A stretch of DNA of 64,000 nt from Novakomyces olei (taxonomy: Eukaryota; Ascomycota; Novakomycetes; Novakomycetales; Novakomycetaceae), in contig JADEYG010000001.1 of the NCBI GenBank assembly GCA_016906335.1, positions 1,116,001 through 1,180,000 on the forward strand. The letters are read 5' to 3'. The notes beneath the pieces were generated by a model. It had not been told where the DNA came from, searched no databases, and was given only the letters and a program-made list of their open reading frames with translations. Below, piece by piece: positions 1-11,671 of the stretch. The position numbers and the translations under genes are program-made. Position 1 is the first letter of the stretch. Each line of letters opens with the position of its first letter.

Positions 1-257
1 AACAGGCGGTAAAACTTTTATTAATATATACCTAAGTAGAATTTAAACCCATTTGAAGTAATTTTCCGTTATTATCTTATAGTATATAGAAATAAATTTA
101 TATTATAATGATAGACCCAGAACAAATTATAATAAAGAATAAATTAATTATAAAGAATACACAATCTACTAAAGCCCAAACCATGTCTATAAAACCTTTT
201 CACCCTTTGAACAACGAAAGATCTAGCTGTTTTCGTGTTTTGAAAGTTCCCAATAAT

Positions 258-2318
258 CTAGTCAAACACAATTTTTTGTGCCTTTGGCATAGACGCTGGG
301 TCATAACCCTTTGCCTCTCCGTAAGCATTTTTCTTTGGCTTCACAGTAGTACCAAATTTCAATAGTTCTTCGGGTACGGGCTGATTTGCATCACGTAAAA
401 TATTGATTAATTCACCAGAATGAGCCTTGTCAGCGGGTGAAAAAAGCGTGATAGCCAATCCCTCTCGGCCAGCACGCCCGGTACGTCCAATACGGTGCAC
501 ATAATCCTCAATAGTCAGAGGAAATGTTACATTAATCACGAGTTTAACATCAGGAATATCAAGGCCTCTAGCAGCAACGTCTGTAGCCAAAAGAATCTGC
601 TTCTCACCGGATTTAAACTCGTCCAGAGCGGCAATACGAGCGTGTTGAGACATATCGCCATGAATCGCGGTTATAGGGAACCTGCGACTGGACAAGAACG
701 CAAGCAATCTTGTGGCCTCCTTTTTGTACAGAGCAAATACTAAAATCCGATCTCGGCCATTAGAATATTGCTTTAGCAGTTCAAACAGCCTTTTCTCTTT
801 AAGCGCGGGATTTGACACAACTTCCACTACTTGTTTAATCCGCTTATTAGCCGCCAATGTATCGCTGCCAATAGTGAGTCGGACAGAATTTTCGGTTTTC
901 ATATAAGTAGAGGCCAGTCGTCGAACGCTTTCCGGCCAAGTTGCCGAAAAAAACACGGTTTGTCTTTCTGCAGTTGCAGGGCATTTATCTATAATAGCAC
1001 GAATATCTTCCTCAAAGCCCTTGTCCAGCATTCTGTCTGCCTCATCCAGGACCAAGACTCGAACTGCTGACAGATCCAGATCCCCATCCCGGGCGAGATC
1101 AAGGCACCGACCCGGAGTGGCAACAACAATTGAAGCCTTTCGCAAAGCTTGCACCTGGTCTTGTTTGCTCATGCCGCCATAAACACAGGCACATTTAAGG
1201 TTATTAAAAGCACCGAGCAACATCTCCAAATTTCCATGTGTTTGAAGAGCAAGCTCACGAGTGGGACACATAACCAGGACGGCAATTGTAGACTTTGGAC
1301 TGCCTTTAGAATTAAAAAGTTCCAAAATTTTAGCAATTGCTGGAACACCAAAGGCAACCGTTTTTCCGGACCCTGTCTCGGCTATACCAACAACGTCTTT
1401 TCCACTTAATAAATATGGCCAGGAGGTCGCTTGAATAACAGTGGGGTCCTTGTAATGAGACATTGCTCCGACAAGTCGCTCATCAACAGGGATCCAAGAA
1501 AACTTAAGTATTGGACGAAGAGCAGGTGAGGACCCAGTGTCAACAGAGACGCTGTTTTCCTGTAGATACTCGGTAATCTCCGACTCGGGTAGTGCTTTTA
1601 GTTCAGAGTTTTCCATGTAACCTTCTGCGCATTGTTAGCTTAATAGGAGAAAAGGAAATTGAAAAAGGATGAACTAAAAGAAAACAAGAAGAAGAGATCA
1701 AAATGCAATTAAAAGCAAAACAATTCTTTGGTACACATTTTCAAACGAGAAAACACATATACTTTGACTGAAACTTGGATTCGTAAAGATAGATAAAGAC
1801 CGAAACGTCTAACAGGGACGTCTAACAGAGAAATAAAAATAAAAAGACAACAAAGCTAACCAAACCAAACTGACAAAGCAAATTAAAAAGAAGAACGCTT
1901 TTTAGGCGCGCACATGCCTACTTACCCGCTAGAGATTTTGTTTGCTTTTTTGATATCGACGGCTCACTTTTCAAAGGCACTAAATTCATTGTAGATTCTT
2001 GGCTGGAAGACGCTGTTTCTACAGAGCCATCCAATTTTCCATTAGACAAACCATTGGCTCCGCCATTTTTATCCTTCTTGTGTCCGTTTTCATGCTTTGA
2101 TTTTTTCTTTGACCGTTTTTCTTTCTTGCTGGCATCTTTTTCTTCTCGAGAACGTTTCTCCAAGTGCCGATTTTCTTTATCATGCTTGCTTTTTCGTTCT
2201 TTCTTCTTCTCCTGATCAATAAAATTAGCATTAATGTAAAAAGCTAATGCGAGCGCCATACCGAGCTTTCTCTATGCTTTCGCTTCTTTTCACTGCCTTT
2301 GGATGTTGCGTCGTCCAT
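258..2318 (-). CDS. DBP3: ATP-dependent RNA helicase Dbp3 (DEAD-box), 3 exons
   Basis: DEAD-box helicase of 60S ribosomal subunit biogenesis, expected in the nucleolus. Exons in transcript order are 2318-2262, 2211-1926 and 1624-258; the joined frame gives 569 aa. The first two exons encode the lysine-rich N-terminal tail typical of Dbp3 (about residues 1-115). Exon 3 carries LPESEITEY and LRPILKF, then the core: AETGSGKT (Walker A), PTRELA, TPGR, DEAD, SAT and HRIGRTGR. Intron 1 is 50 nt (GTATGG to ATCAG). Intron 2 is 301 nt (GTAAGT to GCGCAG, with GCTAAC just before the acceptor). Without the splices the helicase core would lack its family-typical basic tail. S. cerevisiae Dbp3 is slightly shorter. 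Splice sites are inferred from frame and consensus; the identity is firm. Confidence 0.93.
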
Positions 2319-2704
2319 GGCAGTTTTATTTTAAAAAAAGAATTTTTGTGAGATTAGATAAAGTAGTATGCAAAAAGAAAAATGAGAATATCGAAATTTG
2401 TAAGAATTGAGATAAAAATAAATGTAAAATTAATTATTTGGCGAATTAATTACAATAAATATTATATAATGAAGCTAGAAAAACTGCCTTTTATATATAG
2501 AGTTTTATATTGCCGAGTTCAGTTTTATCAGATCTCGTTAATTTCCATTATTAATATAATTATTATTTATAATTAAAACTATAATAAATCGATTGACAGT
2601 TTGGTTCTAAAGCAATTAACCGCCGACAAACAATCTTTTATGCACATTCAACAGCCCGTCACTTATTAGCACAAAACTATTTCAACGCCAATCTTGACCG
2701 GCGC
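2319..2704. other. AT-rich intergenic spacer
   Basis: This stretch lies between the DBP3 start and the 3' end of the Zn2Cys6 gene, both on the minus strand. It is AT-rich. I see no coding potential, RNA gene or clear repeat. It should hold the DBP3 promoter and the terminator of neither neighbour with certainty. Confidence 0.5.
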
Positions 2705-4456
2705 TCACCACATCATCCACTCCTTCCCACTATCGTCTATATAAGTCATCCACGACACTTTTCTCTCTGCACATGACCGAATGGCTTCCGCCACTTCTCT
2801 AAACATTTGTAGAAAAGGATCCGTCAACTCTAAAGTCGCAAAAATATCCAAGACTCTTTGCCGTAATTTTTCACTAACAGTTTCACAGCCAGCCAAGAAG
2901 AGTGGAAACGAAAGCTGTTTGCAGTACGTTGATGACGACATTATACACATTGCGTGCTCGATCACGCATCGAGCCAAGTACGCTCTGCGAGCTGGACTTG
3001 TAACCGTAAATTCGGGATGAACACAGTGAATGTAAAGCAAAAGCCCCCAACGCCAAACCTCAATAACATGAACCCTATTTAAAACATGGTCAGCCTCTTC
3101 AGCATCGCCAGCTGCGAAAACTGCCTCTGGATCGTCGTTACTGGCAAAACCACGTACTAATTCCTCTACTTGGGAACAGACGGCCGCCTTTTCCTCTGTC
3201 GTTGCTGCACTGGGCAACTGAGCGATGGTATGCAAGTAGGCAAACAGCTGTCCATGGCAGCCAGTGAGCGATTGAGCCTCATACATGTCCAGCTCCACGG
3301 TGACAAGGTACCGCGTATATTCTGGATCAAAAATGCACGGGTCCCTCATGATGAGCGCACGAATCATATCGCACCACGCCAGCATTACGTAGGCATTCAG
3401 AAGATACGGCGTGCGGGGATCACGGGACAGGTGCCACCGCTGCCCGGCACGTGCAAGAATATCGTGCTGGGCCACGAGTAATCGACGCCATTCGTACGTT
3501 ACCCCATCAATTGTTTGCATGGTATTTACCAGCACACTGGCCAATAATTGCTGCTCAAATGAAGTTTCCGGAAGGCCAAGCGACTCCCGGAACAGCCGAA
3601 TTGCATGTGAAACATGCTCCCGAGCGGTTTGCTCGTTTGCCAGCGTCGGGTTCTTCCGAGAGAAGGCCAGTTCTGCGTAGGAGAGGACCATATTACGGAT
3701 CCATGGGATTGTACGGGCCAGAGGGATCATATAACGGAAGGGATTCATTGCCAGTCCTTTGCTAAACGGCAGATCCGCATACTGATGCTCTACCAGCTGA
3801 AGCAACGAGTTCACCGGCGGCGTTGGCGATGATTCAAGTGGAAACGACGGTTGGCCAGTGCCCGGTTTATTGTATGACGAATCTTGCTGTGCTTCTGCGT
3901 ATTCAATGGGACTAGCGACATTGCTACTGCTATTGGCCTTCGAGCCATGGTTTGCAGGGGAATAAGCATGCAGAGACTCGTGTGCTTGCGAGGAGCTCTC
4001 TCGTGTACGTAACCGATCGGGCTCTGGCCGCGGCTGCTCTTGTCCCGGAGAAGACAGAGGCGATTCGGCCGGCAAGGCGGGTGTATTAGCAGCCATAATT
4101 TCTGCGTCTTGTCTGTGGTAAAAAGCAGCCGTCCACCTTGTATTTTTTTCATCAATTTCTTGCCCTTGCTTCGTGTTTTCATTTAGTCTTTCCAGTTTCA
4201 GGTTATTTGCAACTGCCTTTCTGGTCGGACGGGTACTGTAAGCTGCAGGCAGCTCTTTCCCCGCCTGCTTGCCACGTGACGCGACTCCATTGCCCCATTT
4301 TAGTTTTAGCGGGTAACCCGGACAAAGCGTATTGCGACCCAAACATTTCCGGCATCGGGGCCGTGACCGGTCGCATTCATAATGCTGCCTTGCGCATTCA
4401 AAGCAGTCGACGGAAGAACGGGATCGGAAATAGTTCCCCACGAGGGATGTGTCCAT
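2705..4456 (-). CDS. Zn(2)Cys(6) fungal transcription factor
   Basis: Putative DNA-binding regulator of 583 aa, no intron seen. Residues 18-45 hold a binuclear zinc cluster with the spacing C-x2-C-x6-C-x6-C-x2-C-x6-C, starting CFEC and ending in PGYP, followed by a basic and then a Pro/Ser/Gln-rich linker (about 60-220). The C-terminal 350 residues are helical and resemble the fungal_trans_2 regulatory domain (for example ARTIPWIRNMVLSYAELAF and a conserved LLVAQHDILARAG stretch). The ATG at 4456 sits 17 residues before the first cysteine, a usual arrangement. The gene diverges from the ABC transporter at 5268, so control of that transporter is possible, but only location supports it. Target and ligand cannot be read from sequence. 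Confidence 0.88.
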   Translation of the reverse strand: MDTSLVGNYFRSRSSVDCFECARQHYECDRSRPRCRKCLGRNTLCPGYPLKLKWGNGVASRGKQAGKELPAAYSTRPTRKAVANNLKLERLNENTKQGQEIDEKNTRWTAAFYHRQDAEIMAANTPALPAESPLSSPGQEQPRPEPDRLRTRESSSQAHESLHAYSPANHGSKANSSSNVASPIEYAEAQQDSSYNKPGTGQPSFPLESSPTPPVNSLLQLVEHQYADLPFSKGLAMNPFRYMIPLARTIPWIRNMVLSYAELAFSRKNPTLANEQTAREHVSHAIRLFRESLGLPETSFEQQLLASVLVNTMQTIDGVTYEWRRLLVAQHDILARAGQRWHLSRDPRTPYLLNAYVMLAWCDMIRALIMRDPCIFDPEYTRYLVTVELDMYEAQSLTGCHGQLFAYLHTIAQLPSAATTEEKAAVCSQVEELVRGFASNDDPEAVFAAGDAEEADHVLNRVHVIEVWRWGLLLYIHCVHPEFTVTSPARRAYLARCVIEHAMCIMSSSTYCKQLSFPLFLAGCETVSEKLRQRVLDIFATLELTDPFLQMFREVAEAIRSCAERKVSWMTYIDDSGKEWMMW

Positions 4457-4658
4457 CGGTGGATATTAATTGTAAAGTGATCTTCATAAACTCGTGATAG
4501 TTATGGCAAAGATGGAAAAGACGCAATAGTGGATCGAAAAACGAACCAGTGTTAGAAAAGTCTGCCTTTTTCAATTGAGCGCAATCAAGCCTGGCGTAAA
4601 CGAGATTTGTTGCACGCAATCGGGCCAAACCGAACATTAGCAGAATATTTCGTTTAGG

Positions 4659-4811
4659 CTGAGCGTTTGTTTAAACTGAGCGTTTGTTTAAACTGAGCGT
4701 TTGTTTAAACTGAGCGTTTGTTTAAACTGAGCGTTTGTTTAAACTGAGCGTTTGTTTAGGCTGAGCGTTTGTTTAGGCTGAGCGTTTGTTTAGGCTGAGC
4801 GTTTTTTTAGG
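4659..4811. repeat. 17-bp minisatellite, 9 units
   Basis: Nine tandem copies of a 17-bp unit, CTGAGCGTTTGTTTAAA. The first five end in AAA; the last four end in AGG, and the final copy has one T for G change. The array begins about 200 bp upstream of the Zn2Cys6 start. Junctions of the first copies create GTTTAAAC palindromes. The sharp change from AAA to AGG units suggests block expansion of two variants. Confidence 0.95.
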
Positions 4812-5025
4812 CTGAGTATAGATGGCCCACAACACGCGACCTTTATTGCACGCAACCTTATTAAGCGCGGCCTTTACTATCACAAACCTCTTTCTCCAGC
4901 TTTCAAGCAAAGGCAAATCGTAAAAGAACCCGATCTTTTCTACAAAATCTCTACATTTTCAGCACATCCCACGGAGGCTTTTGGCAGAATATTGCCGAAT
5001 CGGCGTCTGTGGGCCGATAAGAATA

Positions 5026-5035
5026 TTAGGGTTAA
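5026..5035. promoter_or_regulatory. TTAGGGTTAA motif upstream of ABC transporter
   Basis: A TTAGGGTTAA sequence about 230 bp upstream of the transporter start. It matches the ARCCCTAA-type site bound by Tbf1-family proteins in yeasts. Similar motifs occur upstream of RPS1, GRS1 and the MFS transporter in this window. Function is inferred from the motif alone. Confidence 0.4.
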
Positions 5036-5267
5036 TTAAGGGTGTTTATACAAGTATAGCTATAAGCAAGGCACTACTTGCGCAGTAATATAGACGGAGG
5101 ACACTTGATTAATAATAAGCTAGAATTTAATTATTTTTATTATTCGAATCGAATAATAATAATAATAATAATAATAATACTATAAAAAAAAAACACTGAT
5201 CAACTTTAATTGTATAAGCGTATACGAGACTAGTTTAAATGGTCCTCCTGAAACCTCATACTTTTGT

Positions 5268-8200
5268 ATGAATCGAGCGCCGTTATCATTAGATCAACGG
5301 CCAATCAGCCGGCTGGTCGCTGCTGCAGTAGACCAGCCGGATCTGGCCGACTCTACGGGCTCCTTTTTCTGTGCTAGTATTCAAGGATGGGGCTGGCTCG
5401 GAGTTAACCAGGCACAGAACAATTTGACGCCCTGTGCGTACGCGCTACTCGGATCTGTGCCTTCCGTCTTGGTTATTTTTTGTGGCACTGTTCAAATAGT
5501 CCGATTTTTTTCTCGTAAACGGGAATACGGTCTGACCGGGGCTTTCTACGTCAAAATTGTAAGATTTGCCTTGGCAGGATTTCAGCCTTGACGATTTTAT
5601 TTATTTATTATCTCGACATTATTAGATTTATCTAGAAATTGTCAGATTTGGTCTTTAATCTTTATTTCATTTAGGTTTATTATTCATTTTCAATGGTTCA
5701 AAGAGTACCTGCTAATTCCCTCTCAGATCCTTACATTTTTCGCTGCTTTGGTAGAGTTGCTATACTTTATCGATGCACTGCAACAGGCTTCGGTCCTCGC
5801 TGATATAAGAATATGGACGCATATTGTCCAGCTGGTCGGGCTGTTTTTCGCAGGTGCTCTTCATTATGCGGAACAGAAAAAGTCGCTCGTTGCCGCAGGC
5901 ACTTTACTCTTTTTCTGGTTTTTCAATGCTATAATTAAGCTGGCTTATTTGTCCCTGATAGCATCAGCGTCAGTAATGCGTAAACCTCAGCTCGTATACA
6001 CGCTTGTGGGCGTATCAATTAGCATTGTTATATTTGCACAAAGCCTCTTCGTACCCTTGAATGGACGTCGGCGTATCATGCTGCACGAAGATGGGGAAGA
6101 TGAAGACGAAAAATCACCTAATGAGAGTGCAAACATCTTTTCTCGTCTAACCTTTTCATGGCTGACTCCACTAATGCGGCACGGGTACCGCCACTATCTG
6201 ACGGAGAAAGACCTATGGAGTCTTCCGGCAAACGATCGAGCGTCGTTTGTGACGGATGACTTTGAGCGTCGGTTTGCTGCTGACAATGGCAACGTCCGTT
6301 GGATGCTTTTCACCAGTCACGTGAGGCCAATGACTCTGGCGTTTGTTCTCAAGGTAATGGCGGATATTCTCTCGTTTACGCAGCCGCAGATACTGAAGCG
6401 CGTTATTATTTTTGTGACCACGTACGACCGTAATGCGGATCCACCACAGAGCACAGTTCCCGGATTCTTTTTCGCTATTTCCATGTTTGTTGTCAGTGTT
6501 TTACAGACGGCATTGATGCACCAATATTTTCAAATTTCAATAGAATCAGGAATGAGAATGCGCTCTCAGCTCTCTTGTGTTATTTACCGTAAAGCTCTCT
6601 CGCTTTCGAATGACGGAAGACTGGATAAATCAACGGGTGATATTGTAAACCACATGTCTGTTGATACGCAAAAAGTTTCGGATACAATGCAGTACCTCTT
6701 ACTCTTGATATCTTGTCCCTTCCAAATCGTGCTGTGTTTTGCATCGCTCTATGCTCTCGTTGGTTGGGCCTTTTTAGCGGGGATAGCGGTAATGGTCATC
6801 CTGATTCCGCTCAGTGTGTATCTGGCCAATTATATGAAAACGCTGCAGCAGCAGCAGATGCGTACAAAAGACAGCCGGACGCGTTTAATGACAGAGATTT
6901 TGAACAATATAAGAAGCATCAAACTTTATGCGTGGGAGGATACGTTTATGGCCCGGCTTTCTGCTATCAGAAATGGACAGGAACTGGTGATGATGCGTCG
7001 GCTGAGTCTTGTAAACGGCATTACCAATTTCACATGGTCCTGTGCACCCTTTCTCGTCTCGTGCTCAACGTTTATAGTGTACGTTACCACTTCAAGTCGG
7101 CCGCTGTCGACAGAGATTGTGTTCCCTGCCCTTACGCTCTTCAGCCTTCTGCAGTTCCCATTGGCTGCTCTGCCGATGGTAGTCTCCTCTGTAGTAGAAG
7201 CAGCAGTTGCACTGACGCGACTGTCTGTTTACTTGAATGCTCCGGAAATCCAACGTGATGCAGTTGACAGGCGACCAGCAGCTCGAGCGTTAGGGGACGC
7301 GGCCGTTTCAGTCCGTGATCTTACGGTACAGTGGACACGGGTGCCTACGGGTTTTGGTACAGAGGCTACTCTGCAGCATATAAACTTTGTAGCTCGTAAA
7401 GGCGAGCTTGCGTGTATCGTGGGCCGAGTCGGCAGTGGCAAGACGAGCTTTTTAGAGGCAACGATTGGCAATCTCTACAAGAGCCATGGCAGTATTACAC
7501 TGTGTGGGTCAGTAGCGTATGTGGCACAGTCAGCGTGGATAATGAATGCCTCTGTGAAGGAGAACATTCTGTTTGGCCATCGCTACGATCCGCACTTTTA
7601 CGAACTGACGCTCCGGGCTTGTGCGCTGGTGGAAGATTTACGTATTCTGCCCAACGGCGATGCTACAGAGGTTGGAGAGAAAGGCATTTCTCTGTCTGGC
7701 GGGCAAAAGGCACGTCTGTCCCTGGCGAGGGCAGTTTACTCCCGAGCAGATGTCTACCTGCTGGACGATGTGCTCTCCGCTGTGGACCAGCATGTAGGCA
7801 AGCACCTGCTTGCCAATGTGCTTGGCCCAGAGGGCCTTTTACGCACTAAATGCCGTGTACTGGCCACCAATAATATTGCCGTACTGTCGGCGGCAGATAC
7901 GATTACGATGCTGCAGAATGGAGAGATTATAGAGACGGGCACTTACAACGAGTGCATTGAGCGGCGGACACGGCTCTACGCACTAATGCAGGAGTTTGGA
8001 AAGGCCGTTGAGCGGCCTGAGGAGAGCGATCCTCCGAGCCGTGCAGAGGTGGCAGTCGGCGTTGGCGAGACGGGTGGTCCAGGAGGTATAGGTTCTATAG
8101 AACCTTCGATAGAAGGTTCTATAGGTTCTATAGGACCTTCTATAGAAAGAACAGGAGCAGGTTCTATAGGAAATGGAGCAGTTCCTGTAGAAGGTTCTAT

Positions 8201-10181
8201 AGAACCTCCTAAAGAAGGTTCTATAGAACATAACGGCGACAGAAAAAGGCGGACGAGCACAGTAACCCTTCGCCGGGCGAGTGTAGCGCCCTTTTACAAA
8301 CCGCACGGCCGAGCGACGGACGAAGAAGGCAGTGGATCGTCGGCGAGGGCAGAACAGGCTCAGCATGGGAGTGTCAAGTGGGAGGTGTACAAGGCGTACG
8401 CTCAGGCCTCTTCCTTCCGCTACTTTGCCGTTTACCTTTGCCTTCTCGTTTTGGCACAGGCAACGTCAGTAGCCGGCAGTGTCTGGCTCAAGCACTGGTC
8501 CGAGATCAATTCTAGAGCGGCCGCTAACCCTAATGCTGGCCTTTATATAGCAGTCTACTTTGGCCTCGGCTTCGCTTCGTCCCTGCTGATGGTCGTCTGC
8601 ACGCTTGTGCTCTTTATCCTCTGCTCTATTAGAGCCGCTCGTAATTTACATGACGGTATGGCCCTGGCTGTGTTCCACAGCCCAATGAGCTTCTTTGAAA
8701 CGACCCCGATTGGCCGTATAATGAACAGGTTCTCAAACGATGTCTTTAAAGTGGACGAGATCCTCGTCCGCGTCATCTCCATGTTCTTCCGTAACCTGTT
8801 CCAGGTCCTTTTTGTCCTTGTTGTTATCTCCTCGGGAACACCAGCCTTCACTGTCCTCATCCTGCCCCTTACTGCCTTGTACCTGTACGTACAGCAGTAC
8901 TACCTCCGCACTTCCCGTGAGCTGAAACGGCTTGATTCCACTACTCGCAGCCCCATCTTTGCCCATTTCCAGGAATCGCTGGGCGGAGTAAGCACTATCC
9001 GTGCTTACGACCAGGCCGGCCGGTTCCGACTGGAGAACGAGTGGCGAGTGGACACGAACCAGCGAGCCTGGTTCCTCTACATCTCTGCCAACCGCTGGCT
9101 TGCTGTCCGGCTCGAGTTTATCGGCAGCGTAATCATCCTGGCCTCTGCTTTCTTGGGGGTTGCTGAAGCTGTCCGTGGCAATTTGTCGGCCGGGTTTTTA
9201 GGGTTAATGCTGAGCTATTCAACTCAAGTCACACAGTCCCTCAACTGGGTCGTGCGGCAGACGGTGGACGTGGAGACGAATATCGTGTCTGTCGAACGGA
9301 TCTTGGAGTACTCTCGGCTCTCGCAGGAGGCGCCTGCCATCGTCCCAGGCCACCGTCCGGCCAGCAACTGGCCGGACAAGGGAGAGCTGCTGTTTGACCA
9401 CTACTCGGCACGGTACCGGCCAGGGCTGCCGCTTGTGCTGGACGATATAAACCTGCACATTCTGCCAAGGGAAAAGATTGGTATTGTCGGCCGAACTGGA
9501 GCCGGCAAGTCCAGTCTCAGTATGAGCCTTTTCCGGATTATTGAACCGGCCAGTGGTCGCATTGTCCTTGATGGTGTGGATATCGCCTCTATCGGCCTGC
9601 ACGATTTGCGCAGCAATCTGGCCATTATCCCGCAAGACTCTCAGGCGATAGAGGGAACTATCCGTGAAAACTTGGATCCCAGAGGCGACCATGACGATGC
9701 CACTCTGTGGCGAGTAATCCGGCAGGTGCACCTGCTCGAACTGGTCAATTCTTTTGCTGAAAAGCTGGAGGCTAAAGTGCAAGAGGGCGGATCCAACTTG
9801 TCTATGGGCCAAAAGCAGCTGATGTGTATCGGCAGAGCACTGCTGAGACCCTCCAAGGTTTTAGTGCTGGACGAGGCCACTGCCGCTGTTGACGTAGAGA
9901 CGGATAAAATCCTGCAGGAGACGATCCGCAAGGAGTTTGGGGAAAGGACTATCCTCACAATCGCTCACCGTATCAATACTATAATGGACGCTGACCGTAT
10001 TCTCGTTCTCTCCGCCGGACGAGTAGCCGAGTTTGCCTCGCCTGCTGAACTTATCAGCCGCGGACCGTCTTCCATGTTCCACTCGCTCGTCGCTGAGTCG
10101 GGGCTGCTGCCGGCCGACAGCAGTACAGAGCCGGCAGACTCGCTTGCTCGGACCGCGTCTCAAGAGGGCGGTAAAAGTTGA
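5268..10181 (+). CDS. YCF1: ABCC (Ycf1/Bpt1-type) vacuolar conjugate transporter
   Basis: Full-length ABC subfamily C exporter, expected in the vacuolar membrane and moving glutathione conjugates and metals into the vacuole. Two exons, 5268-5558 and 5727-10181, give 1580 aa; the 168-nt intron uses GTAAGA, GCTAAT and CTCAG. The layout is TMD0 (exon 1 and start of exon 2), linker, TMD1, NBD1, R-region, TMD2, NBD2. NBD1 has GRVGSGKTS near residue 663, signature LSGGQKA and the Walker B LLDDVLSAVD, with the D usual in ABCC NBD1. NBD2 has GRTGAGKSS near 1351, signature LSMGQKQ and LVLDEATAAVD. The R-region carries a GSIE/PSIE repeat (about 885-931) and then KRRTSTVTLRRAS, close to the phosphorylated R-region of Ycf1. 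BPT1 is the alternative name. Confidence 0.9.
8087..8229 (+). repeat. Palindromic GGTTCTATAGAACC-type coding repeat in ABC R-region
   Basis: Inside the transporter gene, the decamer GGTTCTATAG recurs with variants for about 140 bp and encodes Gly-Ser-Ile(-Glu/Gly) and Pro-Ser-Ile-Glu units. Several copies form the perfect palindrome GGTTCTATAGAACC. The antisense strand is also open here, which follows from the self-complementary repeat and is not evidence for a second gene. Confidence 0.85.
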
Positions 10182-10710
10182 ATATTGTGAGAAAAGTTGA
10201 ATATTGTACTAGTACCGATGTATTCCTTTTGCTGTCTAAATTTTTTTAATACTAAACAAGCCCTGATTACACTATTGCATCGAGCAGCTTTTAGCCCGTA
10301 AGAAACTCGTCGAGTTGAGACGCTATCTTTTGCCTTAGGTTGTGACAAGAATTAGCTACATAACTAATTAATTAACTAATTATTTATTTACTTATTTATT
10401 AAATAAATAAAAAGTAGCGAATAAATAAATAAATAGCGACATTTGTGTATATGACAAGTCTGCCCATATTCCGCACCATTCCTTGTGTAATATATCAAGT
10501 ATTGGGTATAGCGGGGAAGAAGCCTATCATAGAGTCTTTATTTATTCCTCTTTATTTCTCTATATTTATTTCTCTTTATTATTTCTCTTTATTTATTTCT
10601 ACATAAAGACTGATCTAAAAGTATTTAAAGTATTAATCACAGTAAAAAACACAGTAGATTATAATATCTTCAGTGCAAAGTCAAAGCAACTGCACTCGAC
10701 ACGGAGCGAA
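10182..10710. other. Intergenic region with pyrimidine-rich NDUFS4 leader
   Basis: A 529-bp spacer. The first half is AT-rich with TTTATTAAATAAATA-like runs near 10365-10435. From about 10541 to 10605 there is a T/C-rich quasi-repeat of TTTATTTCTCT, ending roughly 105 bp before the NDUFS4 ATG. There is no ATG between that tract and the chosen start. The reading frame is open further upstream, to a methionine at 10483, but that stretch is low-complexity and not conserved-looking. Confidence 0.5.
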
Positions 10711-11490
10711 ATGGCTTTCAGAGCTCATAATATGCGGCTGTTTTCCACAGCCGCAAGATTGGCACAGGAATCAAAGCCTTCAGGCAGCAGTCTTTCAGTC
10801 ACACGCTCAATCAGCCCGGCAGTGCCTGGTGCCGGCCAAGATTCAGCGGCATTGACAGCGGATGTCTTTTCGGGCGCTCCGGAACAATTAAACCATCGTA
10901 TCGTACGCATTTTCAGGCCGGCAAAGACGGCGATGCAGAGCGGCATTAATCAGACCCATTACTGGCGGATTGAATGGACCATCGACCCCAAGGCAAATCG
11001 GTGGGAGAACGATCTTATTGGCTGGCAGAGCTCAGGCGATTATATGCAAGGCACACACTTGAAATTTGCTACGCCCGAGGATGCTGTTCATTTTTGTGAA
11101 AAACAGGGTACATTTGACTTGATTTTGCCTCGTTTTTGTTTGAAACTCGTCGTGCTTGTGGGTTTTAGTTGTCTGGTCTTGCAGAAATAAATAAATACTG
11201 TTCGTGTCTATCGATTCAGTCGCTTATTTCTTTGCTTACATCTCTTTTTTTCAGATTGTTTTATAAATATTATACTATTGCTATTTCGGAAATGTTTGTT
11301 GCAATTGGCCTTTTATTTGCTTTACTACAGTCTATTCTCACACTCGCTCTTCATTACAGCCGTCTACGGAATCTTCTAACGTTTAGGATGGAGCTACTTT
11401 CTGCAAAAACCAAACGACCGACATTTCCGTCCTAAATCTTATGCCACCAACTATACGTTGAATCCGCGGAAAATTGCCCACTGCAAATAG
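10711..11490 (+). CDS. Mitochondrial complex I 18/21-kDa subunit (NDUFS4)
   Basis: Accessory subunit of NADH:ubiquinone oxidoreductase in the mitochondrial inner membrane. Exons are 10711-11107 and 11387-11490, giving 166 aa. The N-terminus (MAFRAHNMRLFSTAARLAQ) lacks acidic residues and has spaced arginines, as in a matrix targeting peptide. The core HRIVRIFRPAK, WRIEW, RWENDLIGWQSS and the end of exon 1 (DAVHFCEKQG) are diagnostic. Exon 2 supplies WSYFLQKP, FRPKSYATNY and LNPRK. The 279-nt intron runs from GTACAT to TTCTAACGTTTAG. An internal ATG at 10732 is another possible start. It shows that this fungus has complex I. Orthologues are called NUYM in Yarrowia and 21 kDa in Neurospora. Confidence 0.92.
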
Positions 11491-11671
11491 GTTATAGACT
11501 CAGATCTAATAACAAGTGCGTACATAATACAGGGCAAGTTTTCGCGGGTGTGCAACCGCACTTAAAATAGATTTTGGGTAAAAGGCTATAATTTAACTCG
11601 ATTTTAGCTATTAAAACTGACACTCGCTGATTATCAAATTGATCCGTGTGCACGTATATAGTATGATATCA

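Larger units (their letters stand above)
4457..5267. promoter_or_regulatory. Divergent promoter, Zn2Cys6 factor / ABC transporter
   Basis: An 811-bp intergenic region shared by two genes that point away from each other. It contains a 17-bp minisatellite (4659-4811), a TTAGGGTTAA motif (5026-5035) and an AT-rich stretch with an (AAT)n microsatellite near 5150-5180. Short inverted runs such as GTTTAAAC recur inside the minisatellite. No extra ORF looks real. Confidence 0.6.

Noticed and set aside
4659-4811. CRISPR-like array
   Set aside because: Units are directly adjacent without unique spacers and the genome is fungal; it is a minisatellite. The same holds for the arrays at 17283 and 58106.
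6713-9958. Long ORFs in other frames and on the antisense strand of the ABC transporter (up to about 197 codons)
   Set aside because: They overlap a fully conserved transporter, have no family motifs, and part of them arises from the self-complementary repeat in the R-region.
2705-10181. A secondary-metabolite or drug-resistance cluster formed by the Zn2Cys6 factor and the ABC transporter
   Set aside because: No biosynthetic genes are near, and the transporter is the conserved vacuolar ABCC type; two adjacent genes are not enough.
10483-10710. N-terminal extension of NDUFS4 to an upstream methionine
   Set aside because: The stretch is T/C-rich low complexity; the start at 10711 gives a proper targeting peptide and normal length.
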